Shown: positions 10,509 to 22,076 of the stretch, one piece after another
Layout: every line of letters begins with the position of its first letter
Numbering within the stretch: position 1 is the first letter of the stretch
NCBI RefSeq assembly: GCF_000787575.1
Contig: NW_012236527.1
Span: 1,131,195 to 1,195,194, forward strand
Source: Acytostelium subglobosum LB1
Taxonomy: Eukaryota > Evosea > Eumycetozoa > Acytosteliales > Acytosteliaceae
DNA length: 64,000 bases
Direction: 5' to 3'
Program-made: the position numbers and the translations under genes
Notes under the pieces: generated by a model
What the model was told of the DNA's origin: nothing
Database searches by the model: none
Seen by the model: only the letters and a program-made list of their open reading frames with translations

Positions 10509-13264
10509 TTAGTATTCAGGATCATACTTCTCTCTCCTATAATAATGATTATAGTAATTAAAGTCATCTTCATAATCATCACTATCATAATCATTAAATC
10601 CATAGTAGGGTTTACGTGATTTGACTCTACGTATAGTACTTTCTCGTGTCAACTTTGTTGCCAACTCAACATCGTAGAATGTAGTTGATGAATGGCGTTG
10701 TTGGTCTGGTCTTTTGAACTCAGACCAATGCTGTGGCGTCATACTACCGCTCCAAATCCTTGGGGGCGACTCCAAGAGGTACTCCAAACACTTTGGACTC
10801 TCGAATAATTGTTTGTTGATCCTGGACACCCTTGGCATGGATATGAAGCCATCCTCTTTCATTTGTTGCTCTTCTCGTTGCTCTTGCTGATGAATTGGGT
10901 GTTGGTAAATGTCTTGCTTGAGAATATGTATGAACTCTTGGTCATTGGGAGTATCCCTAGTCATCCATTGATTGACATAGTATTGCATTATATCAACTCT
11001 GTCAAGATGCATACAATTGTATGCGCAGTGCACTAGATCGCCATATCTTACATCTGGATTGTACTTGACATGGATGTGTTCAATCAATACTCTGTTACCA
11101 ATCTCACTGGCTTCAAGCAACAGTTTGTACCATGACTCTAGATTAATGGGTTGATTGAGTGATATGATCCAATCGAACTGGACCATGTCTCTAAGTCTTC
11201 CCGCATTCTCCAATTTTGGTTGATAGGTGACCTTGAAGTGTTCAGTGAGGTACAGGAAGATTGAGTTCTGATGATGATCAATTGCCAACTTTAGATAGCT
11301 CTGCATCCTCATCATGGCAATCATATGGTCATGGAAGTTAACGGAAATCCATTTGACAAGGTCAATCAATCCCATCACAATGGCATAGTTGATGATTTGA
11401 ACAAACAATGGCAGATGCAGCGGGACCTTATCTTGGTACTTGACAGTGAATGGCACTAGATACTTGAGTATCTCTTGGTCAATGAGACCACCGTATGTAT
11501 CTGCCCTGAGCACCAACAGTTCTTGTATCAATTTGACTGTTAATTGTTTGATCTCCTCCAACGTGCAATCACTCCTAAGCTCGGCGTCAATGTTAAAGTG
11601 GAACAGCCTAAGTACCGCGCCGAGTCCAAGTCTTATCTTGATTGGATGCTTCGACACCAGGTACTTGAGAGTACGCTCATGAGCACCTGACTTTGTGGCA
11701 AGCTTTGGGTGATCTTGTACGGCTGCACGTAGTCCCAAGACATCGCCCAGGGCCACAAGATACGTAACAACGTTGTGTCTATCCAGTGGATAAAGATTGT
11801 GAAGTCTGTTGAATCCCTGAATTGATAAAGTCTTGGGATAGACAAACAACTTTGATGTTTGAAGCAGGTCCAATTGAGCCTTCCTCTGAACGTACGACTT
11901 GAGATTGGTTCGAGCTGGATGATTGAGTAGTTGCTCAACCTCAGTCTCACATCCTTTGAAGTGCATGCTTGCGTTGGAGACCATGTACAATGAACCAAAT
12001 GTACATAGTGAAGCCATACCATGATGGTTGCGAACAAGGTATCTCTGCAGGTCCTTGTACAATTGAGTGGATGTTGATTCATTGTCCATATTGATGTGCA
12101 TGAACAATCCCTTTCTGATGTTTGATAGAAGGGGGAATATCTGTGGCTTTTCCTGGTTCTCGGCCAACCTAGTGAGCATCTGGAACAAGGCTAGGAACAT
12201 CGTGCCAGTTCCGGAGGTCAGAACATCTTTGAATGTCTCAGCAAACATCATAGAGGACTTTGTCAAACTCGTACGTCCAACAGAGGTGTAGTCCAAGACA
12301 CTAAGAAGGAAGTTGTATGATTGTTTCAACGTCTCTGGATCAGTTGGGGTACTCTCATCGTCATTGTTGTAGACAACCTGCTGTCTGGGCCCGAACGGAT
12401 TGTCAACATCTTTGTCCGATCGCTTGACTGGCATGAAGGTTTCTTCGCAGTACACTCGTAGCTGTTGATAGCTAACTGACTTTATATGTTTGTTGAATGA
12501 CATGCGGACCAATTCCATGTCATTACACTTGAGTATGACGTAGAATGGATGCTCCAAGTATTGACCAATGCTCTGGTTGCATCCTGGTCGTTTGTTCTGG
12601 TTGTCAATGTACTTGATGAGCTGTTTCACCATTGATGCCATGTCGACCCAGTTGATTCTATCAGTGACGAGCTTGGGGACAACATAATCATCTTGACTTC
12701 TAGCAGCAGTTATCCTCCTGGGTTGGCGGGGCAACAGATACTCAAACAGTTGTCTGTTGCCATTGGACAGGGCCAGCAACACATAGTCATCTTGCTCTTG
12801 CTTTTCAACCGTGTCCTGCCATGGGCCGAAGTATCCTCCATCGTATTCCTTCTTCCCAGCCAACTTTGGTATGGCATTGTTGGCCGCCAGCAAAGAGCAA
12901 GGATGCACTTGTGACTCGAGCACTTTGAATATGTCCACTTGGCCAGAGACTGCTGCAGCGGCGAGTAGTGCCCGATCAGTGAATCGTAGTTGATGTATAC
13001 GGTAGACATGATGAAACAGCGGGACATCCTTTGTTGTGGCATGAACAACAAGCATGCCCAAAGCCCTTGATGACCAATATTGGTGAATGCCAGTGATCAG
13101 ACGATCGACCAACAGTGCATAGCTACGTTTGATCAACAGTTTGTGGGCACTCTGCATATCATCATACTTCAATATCCTCATTCCATGTTCTTGATGTCTT
13201 CCAAGTTCCACAATACGTTTGATCAACAAACGATTGGTAACGACTGATCGAATAGCATGATCAT
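10509..13264 (-). CDS. Dictyostelid ankyrin-type repeat family protein
   Basis: This is one long uninterrupted frame of about 920 residues. Dispersed helix-pair repeats (ALLAAAAVSGQVDIFKVL, CAYNCMHLDRVDIMQYYV) and short SKLFVYPKT and LDRHNVVTYL blocks are typical of the large degenerate-ankyrin families found in social amoebae. No catalytic domain is seen, so the role is unknown but may be protein binding. The C-terminus is very acidic and Tyr-rich. The start is problematic: the first in-frame ATG is at 13181, inside the conserved N-terminal block RSVVTNRLLIKRIV. An ATG at 13264 begins MIMLF in the neighbouring frame. Relatives usually begin M...LFRSV, so a one-base slip or sequencing error near 13250 is likely. 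Otherwise an upstream exon supplies the start. Confidence 0.75.
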
Positions 13265-13337
13265 GAGTTTCCTTGTATGTTCCAAAGCATGACTTTGACT
13301 GACATTGACATTCTTTACAATATATATACACTGACAA

Positions 13338-13371
13338 TTGTGGCTATAAGTTATTAATTGTTGTTTGTTTG

Positions 13372-13402
<31 letters not shown>

Positions 13403-13703
13403 CATAAAGAGTTAGTATTTAACAATGGAATACTAGTTGTTAGGAACCTACATACATGTGAGTTCATGATAACATAAACTACTACTTCTCTATCTCGATC
13501 TATCTTTATACTTGATTAAGTGATTGATTGTTTGATTGATTGATTAAACTAGTTTAATGAAAGGTTTAATTCATTTAAGTTGGTAATTTTGGTCCAACTC
13601 AATGTGAGTTTTCTCTGAGTTTGAATGATTGAAAAAACGATGGGGAGGCTTTCTAGTCGGGTCGACCCGACTGTTTATTAATGGTAAATATATATTTATA
13701 ATG
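13338..13703. other. Spacer with TTGA repeat and an 18-bp palindrome
   Basis: This contains a (TTGA)n microsatellite at about 13373-13401 and a perfect 18-bp palindrome at 13655-13672. No gene is seen. Confidence 0.6.
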
Positions 13704-15316
13704 TTAAATAGAAGTGATGATTAACTCTACGAACTTGACACATCCATTTCCAGCTTTGACCATTGAGTCTCCTTCCATTCTATGCATCGCCTCTTCAGGA
13801 TCCATTGAGAATGTCAAGTTGAGGGTGTCAATGTTGGTCAACCTGTCCATCTTGGCGAATCCAGTGATCAACCAATCAAAATTATCAAAGCCAGAGGGTA
13901 TCTTGAACAGTGATGGTGCGGGCATCGAATCAGAGACAGTGGGGATGACCTTGTCATATCCCAAATCAAGCAAGGTGATGTCCTTGGTGTATTGTCCAAA
14001 GACTCTAACACGGACGTTGCACTTCTTTGCAAGCTTCAAAGTGATGGATGGACCCTCACCAAGAATCATGCCCTTGCAACCTGTCAAGACATCAACTTGG
14101 GCTGCATCCTTCCAATCCCTGCTTGATGGGTACCTAGCCTTGAAGTTGGCTGCATCAATTCGATAGATGAACTTTGATCCCTTGTCTGGCACGGTGATGG
14201 TGTCGGAGGTGCTGGCGGGGGCAATGAACAAGGGACATGGATAGAGGTACATGTCGCTGAGGAACAACTTGGCAGAGTACTCATCATAGCAACTGTTGCG
14301 ATCAGTCTTCTTGTCCTTGACGTTGTCCATCACTCCTTTAGCAATGGCGCCCATTGCATTGGAGATATAGACGTGCAGCTTCTCAGCCAGGGATCTGATC
14401 TCTTTGAGATTATGCTTGGGAATAGCAGGTGCACCTAGATGAGAGTGAGTGAGTAAGGTAGAGGAGTTAGAAATCGAGGACGAGGTTCAGAGGTGAGGGC
14501 AAGTACATACCCATGACAAAGCGGGGGTCAATGTCGAATTGGTACCAAAAGGCGTCCATCTGGCGATGGGTGGCCACAAGGATGAACATCACATGGTAGT
14601 GGTACTTGAGCACATGCTTGGCGAACTTGGGATTGCGGCAGAAGTTGGAGAGCTCTTTGGCCTTCTGGCGGATCTGCTCCATCGCTACACGGACGTCAGT
14701 CTTGATCTTGTCGCATCCCTCAGCATCGTCGAGCAATCCACGCTTGAGGCAGTTGACAAGGTCCTTGGCATCCTCAACGCGGTCGATGAGAGTCTCAAAG
14801 AAGGCAGCCACCAAACTCTTCCACATTGAACTCTCGCTTTCGGTGATGGCCGCGTCGATCTTGGTGTCGATGACCTTCTCCATCTCGGTCCTGAACTCAG
14901 TCAGACGTGCCTCTAATTCACCCTTGGTGATGACGGCTGCGTTGGGGTCCTTGGGCCAGAACATAGAGAACACTGTCGATAGAATTGGGCCTACATAAGG
15001 AACACAACTCCTGTGTGAGTTTTGAGAACGTCGATGGATGGATAGATGTCAGTCGATGGTCACGTCTAGTCCTCCACCACACTAGCTAGACAGTAGAACA
15101 CACTTACAAGGCAGTTGCAATGCATTCTCCAAGGAACTCCTTGTCATTGAACTTCTCAGAGAGGAAGCCCACTGGGTCCTTGACAAGACCAATGACTGCA
15201 TCGACTGGCACAAGAGAGAATGGGTCTTCCATGATCTGACCCTTGATCTCTGTCTCTTTCTCCTTTGCAAACTTTTTAGCTGACTTTGAGAGAGTTGAAA
15301 AGTTTACTTTAACCAT
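13704..15316 (-). CDS. Delta-endotoxin-like (Cry N-terminal domain-like) protein
   Basis: There are three exons, 15108-15316, 14511-15010 and 13704-14434. The introns (GTAAGT..ACAG, GTATGT..CTAG) join in phase and give 479 residues. The N-terminal half (about residues 40-240) resembles the helical pore-forming domain of insecticidal delta-endotoxins: a hydrophobic segment LSCVPYVGPILSTVFSMFWP, then long amphipathic helices including EMEKVIDTKIDAAI and a late helix with MFILVATHRQMDAFWYQF. The C-terminal half is beta-rich and I do not recognise it. Eukaryotic introns and host-like codon use show that it is a resident gene, and the reading frame is whole. There is no signal peptide. Whether it acts as a pore former, a defence factor or something else is unknown. 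The family assignment is by pattern only. Confidence 0.6.
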
Positions 15317-15919
15317 TTTATTATTATTATTATTATTATTTTTATTGTGTATTTGTATGAATGAATTTATAACAACTATGTTGGAAGTGTTCAATATTAT
15401 ATATATACTTTTAAGATGATACAGTGGCATCCTGATAACTTTGTCTTTGTAGATTGGCACATTTCAAACTAATAAAAGGGCCGAGATCCCATTGACCAAT
15501 CTACAAAATAAATCCTGTTTTGGTCATTCTACAAATCACGAAGTGATGGACAGTCTACAAAAGATGGCAAAGTTGAATGGGGTCGGTCGTGTCACCTAAC
15601 ACAAGACTTGTCCAAAAAAATATCCATGGACATTGGTATCCATACTTTGTTAACATTATCAAGGTCAGAGGTCTTGAAGTCAAAGGAATATTGAATATCA
15701 CTCTTACTATTTCCAAACTTCCTTGTCACTAAATGTAACTTTGACAACAATATTTAATGATATGTTCATTGTCATTGACCGACATTGTCATTCTGAATGA
15801 TTGTTAATTGATTGATCAGGACTTTGTAACTATAAACAGCACACTCTACATTGAATACTTTCATTTTCGAACAAACATGACTTGATGATTCATCAATATA
15901 ACAATCAAACTTATAATAA
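15317..15919. other. Divergent promoter region with repeated TCTACAAA motif
   Basis: This lies between the divergent endotoxin-like and RidA genes. TCTACAAA or a close variant occurs at about 15498, 15528 and 15552, and in inverse form (TTTGTAGATTGG) at about 15448. No gene is seen. Confidence 0.5.
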
Positions 15920-16574
15920 ATGATCACATTCGGATGTTTTACTAAGAGACTAACCAGGTCAATACTGGACAACAACACTACTACCTCGCTGTGGCGTGGA
16001 CTGAGCCCCGGTTCATCATGCTACATGTACACTTCGACCTCAACAACAAAGAGCTCATCAGGAAAACAGGTAATCTCTACCACTCAGGCACCCGCAGCAC
16101 TCGGTGCGTATAGCCAGGCGATCAAAGCCAATGGACAGATATTCGTCAGTGGTTGTCTGGGACTCGACCCCATCACAATGAAGTATCCATCCGACACCGA
16201 CGTTGAACTGCAAGCCCAACAGGCATTGGAGAACATGAAGTATGTCCTCGAAGCTGGTGGTTCATCCATGTCTAAGGTCGTCAAGACCACCATCCTACTC
16301 AAGGACATCAACGACTTTGCTAAAGTCAACAATGTCTACTCAAAGTGTAAGTATGAGTATCGGTATGAGCATACTTGGCTAGGTATTCGCGTCTCACACC
16401 TATCCTGATCACAGACTTCACTGTTGACCCACCGGCCAGGTCGACCTTTGCTGTTCGCGACCTTCCAAAGAACGTAAGTACATTCAAATTGCATCAAGAG
16501 AGTGTCACTCACTCAATCAATCATTGAATCTATCACAGGGCCTAGTAGAGATTGAAGCAATCGCATTGGAATAA
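15920..16574 (+). CDS. RidA (YjgF/UK114) family enamine/imine deaminase
   Basis: There are three exons, 15920-16346, 16415-16473 and 16539-16574, encoding 173 residues. The core from about residue 50 on is a full RidA domain: APAALGAYSQAIKANGQIFVSGCLGLDP, then ENMKYVLEAGGSSMSKVVKTTILLKDINDFAKVN (quoted in two parts), and the C-terminal PPARSTFAVRDLPKNGLVEIEAIA. The arginine of PARST is the conserved substrate-binding residue. RidA hydrolyses reactive enamines/imines released by PLP enzymes. The 45-residue N-terminal extension is rich in Arg, Ser and Thr and starts with an amphipathic stretch (FGCFTKRLTRSIL), so mitochondrial import is likely. It converges with the AKTIP-like gene on the other strand. 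Confidence 0.92.
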
Positions 16575-16729
16575 AGTCAATGAGTCACAATCGTGTTTGG
16601 TGTACAAGATGGTAATAAGGGTTACGCAACCCTACTGCTTCATTGGTTGATTGGCCACCACCATGGTGGTGCTATAGCAGGTCGAGGGAGGAACTGGTGA
16701 TTGATTGATTGATTGAACGATCGATCAAC

Positions 16730-17819
16730 TTACTTGGAGAAGAAGCTGAGCACCTGTCGAACCCTTGGATTGTCCAGGATGCCAACCTCCTTCTTCAATA
16801 CAGTGTTCCTAGTGTTCTCCAGTTGCTGCTTGTCTGGCCACTCCTCCACTGGCGAGAATACAATCGGTGTATGCTGCGGGTTCTCATATATGTTGTCGAT
16901 CGATAGCTTTACAAAGTGTGATACCCTTCTCAAGAACTCCTCATAGTCCTCCTTCATTCTGTTATTGTTGTTGTCATTGTCATTGTCGTTGCATTAGTGC
17001 ACTGATCAATAAATCAATGTTGTGTATGAATGATGATGATGATACATACAGTCTGCTTGCCTCTGCATTGAGTGGAGGGTATTCGAAGCGATCAGGATTG
17101 TGAAATATAGACTTGATGTAACAGAGGACGTGAGCAATCAGATGCTTGTCGGCGCTCCAATCGTGGAAGTGATGTGACAGATCTATCTCACCGTCCATTC
17201 CTATCAGTGGATGGAAGACTGGTGTTTGGAACTTGACAGCTGGGCATGCATCTGGGAAGCTGATTGTGATTGTGATTGTGATAGTCGTATCAATACATTG
17301 CACTCTCTGTACCTGCTGCTGCTGTCACTACACTCTATGATGAACCTACTCGTCTGGTATGATAACAACAAACCTGATCACTGATGATCTGTATATTCTA
17401 TTCCTCACAAACAGTACGCAATGCCATTCAAACAATGAGTTGGTCGATGGTATAACATATAGTCCACGTATCATTATCTCTGATAGTTTCTTGCTGTTGG
17501 TTTAGATAAGTGAATGAGTGAGTATGTCCTGTCCTGTCTGTGACTCATTGATTGATACATACTATTCAAACAACAGTCTATACTTTATGTTCTCTGTTGT
17601 TGAAGATGACGCTGGTGATGTCTGTGATGTCTGTGATGTTTGTGACGAAGGTGATGTTTGTTGTTGTTGTTGTTGTGTTTGCTGTGTCTGTTGTTGTTGT
17701 TGGTTCTTCATTGCTTCAGCAGTATCATCAGTAAAGTTATATGTTTGTTGAGGTGCCTGTGACTGATCATTCGGTGTAGTCAACAAGTCATCAACATCAA
17801 TCAAGTTATTGGACGTCAT
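16730..17819 (-). CDS. AKTIP/FTS-like ubiquitin-conjugating enzyme variant
   Basis: There are four exons: 17563-17819, 17350-17493, 17050-17259 and one ending at 16730. An alternative last junction exists: the stop codon lies inside a perfect GTAAGT donor (16728-16733), and splicing onward would end near 16632. The N-terminus is Gln/Thr/Ser-rich. The UBC-fold region reads YRLLFEYKKLSEIMIRGLYV, IPSTNSLFEWHCVLFVRN, then VIIPDDFPDACPAVKFQTPV and FHPLIGMDGEIDLSHHF. The order and motifs match human AKTIP (Fused Toes homologue), including the C-terminal IVFSPVEEWP block. The catalytic cysteine of active E2s is not present, as in AKTIP. Family members work in FTS-Hook-FHIP complexes linking endosomes to dynein, so a role in vesicle transport is expected. 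Confidence 0.85.
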
Positions 17820-18027
17820 CCTTTATATATCCTATATCTATATCTAATCTAAGTATCTGTATCACTATCACACAAGTTGCAAGTATCTCAAAATGATCAA
17901 ACCTGAAGATTCGTGTCCCTTTCATTCAACACACACTCACACTCACAATGTTGATTTGATTGGATTCCAGACAGATAAACCTGGAACAACATGACCATTC
18001 CATTCTTTATTTGGTTATTACTACCGA

Positions 18028-19508
18028 CTACTGGTAGGGCTTGTCTAGTAGTGCTTCCAGTTGGAGTATGAGCGCATACTTCTTGTACTCCTGTGCCAAA
18101 GGTTTGATGCTACGTTGTACCACGTTGTTGACTTCAGGTCGTGATCCATTTAGTTGTCTAATCATCTCCATGATTACATCCACATTGTTCCTAGTTGGTC
18201 TTCTTATCTCACGTTTGATATTCGATACCAACTTGTCATTGGATTGTAACGATTGTTGTTGATTATGTTGTTGATGTTGTTGTTGTTGTGATTGTAGAGT
18301 GGATGGTGATGATGGGACTGATGCTGCGCTACTACTCTTTACTGTGACTGGAGTGGAGGATGCTGGAGTTGACTCTTGTGCCATGCGTGGAGCTTGTGAT
18401 GACGCTAGTGGCCATGAGGACATGGACGTTGACATCGATGGTGATGGTATAAGTGTGGATGGTCCAGACTGTATGAAGTTTGGTATGGATATTGGAGGTG
18501 GAGGTGTACTGTGTTGTTGTTGTGTTGTTGGTTGTGATGTATTGCTGGTCGATGATGATGAAGATGAAGAGGTTGCTGACGATGATGATGCAGGGGTGGT
18601 GGCTTTGAGTGGTGGAGTCGAGGGGAATGGCAGCGGGAACTGCATTGGTGGTGAGAGTGAGTGTTGTGTTGGAGAGACTGGAGGAGATGTAGGAACTGCA
18701 GCAGCTGAGACTGGTCCTGTTGATGGTGGCGGAGTTGATGGTGGAGTGCTAACTGACGACGAGGGTGATGGAGGCGTAGGAGTATGTGGTGCAGACTGTG
18801 GCGGGGATGTGACCACTGGTGCACTTGTTGATGGAGGAGGCGAGCTCACGGTAGATGGAGTGGTCGATGTGGACGATGGCGAGGGAGGGGCTGCCACCTT
18901 GGCACCCAGCTTGAAGGGCGCGGCAAGCTTGGAAGTTCTCCTTCGTTTGGGTGGCTGGTTGCCTCGCTTTATCGCTGACTCTAGGTCACTGTCCATCTCT
19001 GCCTCGTCGATTGACACGTCAAGACGTGTGCCCTTGTCCTTGCGATACGGATTGCCAAACAGTGGATGATTGGGCTTCTTGTCTTCATCAATGTCTCGCA
19101 ATGTCTCTCGCTTGTTCAATGTCTCGTGATAGTTGCCCATTTGACTGATGGGCACATGGTACTTGGCCTCCTCGTCGTCATGGCGCTTCTTGAACAGATG
19201 GTGTCGCATCCTGTCCAGCTGGCCCAGCAGCTGATTCTTTTGAATATCAAACACGTTGCGATGTAGTACATTGGTGGCTTGACTAAATGATGAGGAGTTG
19301 GTCGATTGGAACGAGTCCTCAAACTGCTCGGCGTTTGTGTCGTCGTCCGCGTCGCCCATTGGTGCCAATGCATCCGATCCACTACTCTCCAATATCTTGT
19401 GTACACTCCTATTGCTAAAGAACGTCCTACTGCTGTAGGACGACACGACACTCTGTCCGGTCAGCTCCACCTTGGGAGGGGGTGGCTGTGATTGTACCAT
19501 CTTCTGTT

Positions 19509-19539
<31 letters not shown>

Positions 19540-21139
19540 TGGTCGCTGTTGAGGTGGTTGCTTTCCTGTGATTGGCGGAGGTTGTTGTTGCTGTTGCTGT
19601 TGTTGTTGCTGCTGTTGCTGTCGCTCAGCATCCTTTGCTTGGATCTGGACGGACAAAGCCTTGAGTCGCTTGGCAATATTGCCCATGTAGTTGGTGAACT
19701 GCATGTCGATGTTGTCGGGCACCAGGTTTAATGTACAGAATCGCTTCAGGGCATTCCTCATCGGCATGATGTAGTAGGGTGGGATAGATAGCAGGTAGCT
19801 CTCAAACTCCTGCTTCCACTTGGGCGACGGTGACAACTTCAACTGATTGACCAGCTCATCCAACAGTGTCCACAGTCTCGGATAGTTATATGGGAAGACG
19901 AACAAGTTCACCGTCTGTCCATTTGAGCTTGGTCTCAGGTATCCAAATGGTTCGCCTTGTCCAGATATCGATTGGCTATTATATACAAATGTCTTTGTTT
20001 GATTGATTGATTGATTGAGTGAGTACGGGTGATTGATCATGGATCATGTGATCGAGATGAGGAAAACATACTTGTGCACAGTTGACCTTTGCAGAGATGA
20101 GGTATTGAGTGGCTGGGCATACTTCAACTTCATACTTGTCGAATGGGAAGTTCTCTGGGATGCTCGGATCCTTGTCAGTTAAGGAATACCTTATGATTGG
20201 ATGTGAATTACGTTGTGGCTGGATGTGATCGGTCAATCAGACTTAAGTTAGTAAGATGAAGCCGGCTGACGATGCATTCGACAACAAACATACCAATGAG
20301 CTAGTGTGCAAGTCTGGATAGTAAGCCTCTGGTATCGGCCAGAAGCCTACCTGACCCGTGCGTACATAGATCATCTTGTGAAGTGATGGTGGAGGCACGT
20401 GTGGGAGAGATGGCTGAGGGATGGCTTCGAGTGAGACTACCACACCACTCTGTAGACGCTGAATCAGTGACTCGATCTGTAGTATCATCTGTTTCATATT
20501 GGTGGCGACCTGTAACTTGCCACCAGTCGCATCACACGTGGACGCCATGGTCTCTGTCTGTTGCTGAGAAGGTTGGCTTGGCGGCAGTCCACTGGCGACA
20601 CCAGCGAATCGCATCATGATTGAGTAGAGACGCTGGTCCCAACGATAGGGCTCGTGGGTCATCTCTGAACCGGGCAATTGAGAGCGTGGCAGCGAGAAGG
20701 TGTCGACGACGCCTGCGGCGTAGTTTGACGCTTGTGTGGTCATGCAGCTGCCGTCGGTGAGCAGGATGACGACGGATGGGTCGACGAACCAGGGGTTGCG
20801 ACCCATGCCATAGTTGTCGATCATCTGATGCAGACGGAACTGATTGAGCAAGTCGAATGCACGCGATAGTGAGGCGGGCAGATTGGAGAGGTCGCATGCG
20901 CTCAGGTTCTTCAACTCGCCAAGGAACGATGTGTAAGGGTCGCGCCATCCACTCTTTATCGCATGGTTCGATTCTTCAGTCGTTATCAAGAAGAATCGAT
21001 CATTCCTTATTGAACTATCCTTTGATCTTATCTTTATAAAGTGTTCAATGGCAGCCTTTGAACAATCCAACAATGTCATACCATTCGATGTCTTTTGTGC
21101 CATTGATCCACTAGTATCAACAACGAATGTTATATACAT
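18028..21139 (-). CDS. ints6: Integrator complex subunit 6
   Basis: There are three exons, 20294-21139, 20072-20218 and 18028-19992, all in phase, giving 985 residues. The protein starts with a von Willebrand A domain bearing the metal site DTSGSM (residues 8-13) and the family-typical DNYGMGRNPWF, LPGSEMTHEPYRWDQRLYS and ATGGKLQVA. The middle continues as in animal INTS6/DICE1: GFWPIPEAYYPD, FPFDKYEVEVCPATQYLI, GEPFGYLRPSS, FVFPYNYPRLW and KWKQEFESYLLSIPPYY. HVPISQMGNYHETL and FGNPYRKDKG come next. After a long low-complexity Gln/Pro/Ser region, the C-terminal 65 residues (NIKREIRRPTRNN...) match the INTS6/SAGE1/DDX26B C-terminal domain. Integrator cleaves snRNA and paused mRNA transcripts. 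The long disordered linker is the main difference from animal proteins. Confidence 0.95.
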
Positions 21140-21295
21140 TGTGTTTGTTTCTTTCTTTCTTTCTTTCTTTCAAGTGTGACAGGTTCTTGCTTGTTGAGTT
21201 ATTGATTGTTTGAGTGACTGACTGTTGGTTGATCGTTCACTTTGTTCGTTCCTTTATTCGTTAGTTCGAGGCATCAAGCACTTCTAGCCTTGAAC

Positions 21296-21330
<35 letters not shown>

Positions 21331-22076
21331 TATTACAGATATTTAATGAATGAATGTTGAATGAATGAATGAATGAATGAATGAATGAATGTTGAATGAA
21401 TGAATGAACGAATCAAGATAGAATGAATGGAGTGAACAACACAACTTCACTTCTTGATACCCCCCCTTTACTTTTTGATTGGACACGATGACTTGACAAG
21501 TTGTCAGTCCAGTCTTGTGTATATATATACTACAAGTAATAACAGTTATAACATGTACAAAACATGTTAATGAAGTTCATCAAGATCTTGTTATTCAAAC
21601 TTGACAAACAACCCCAAACCCAAGTTAAACAAACATCTCTCAAGAGGGTAGACATGTGTCATTGGTTGATCAAGGAGATATTTAAAATGTCGATTGAATG
21701 ATCCTATCATCCGATTTCATATCGTTTCATCATATTGACTAATGATTGACACAGTCTTTAGTTGTCAAGTGAGTGAATACTGTTGGCTGGAGAGGTATTG
21801 AGAGAAGATGATTGAACTCTTTGTGTCACCAATTGAGAAGACGATTGTTCATCATCATCATCAGTTGTTTGTTTTGTACCAATCCATCGGACATCGAAGT
21901 GATTGGTGTGAATCGATTCGCTCGAATTGCCAAGAGGAGGGAAAGTGCTTATTAATGCCAGCATTGCACTTGGTACCGTTTCATATTTAATTGAGACGTC
22001 TCGTCATTCATTGTACTATTACAACAAAACCTCATCTATACATACTACTACTTAATTATCAATCAAACACACAAAG
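21140..22076. other. Divergent promoter region with TA and GAAT microsatellites
   Basis: This contains a (TA)n run at 21299-21327, interrupted (GAAT)n at about 21343-21414 and a TTTC repeat at about 21149-21172. No gene is seen. Confidence 0.7.

Noticed and set aside
13223-13405. 60-codon minus-strand frame over the ankyrin-gene start
   Set aside because: It is made largely of the translated TTGA microsatellite. Only its MIMLF end is of interest and is discussed with the gene.
18299-19069. Long plus-strand frame rich in Asp, Gly and Val opposite the INTS6 linker
   Set aside because: It is the antisense shadow of Ser/Pro/Gln low-complexity codons.
21758-21964. Small open frames between INTS6 and the MRH gene
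   Set aside because: No domain, no splice support; the region is a divergent promoter.
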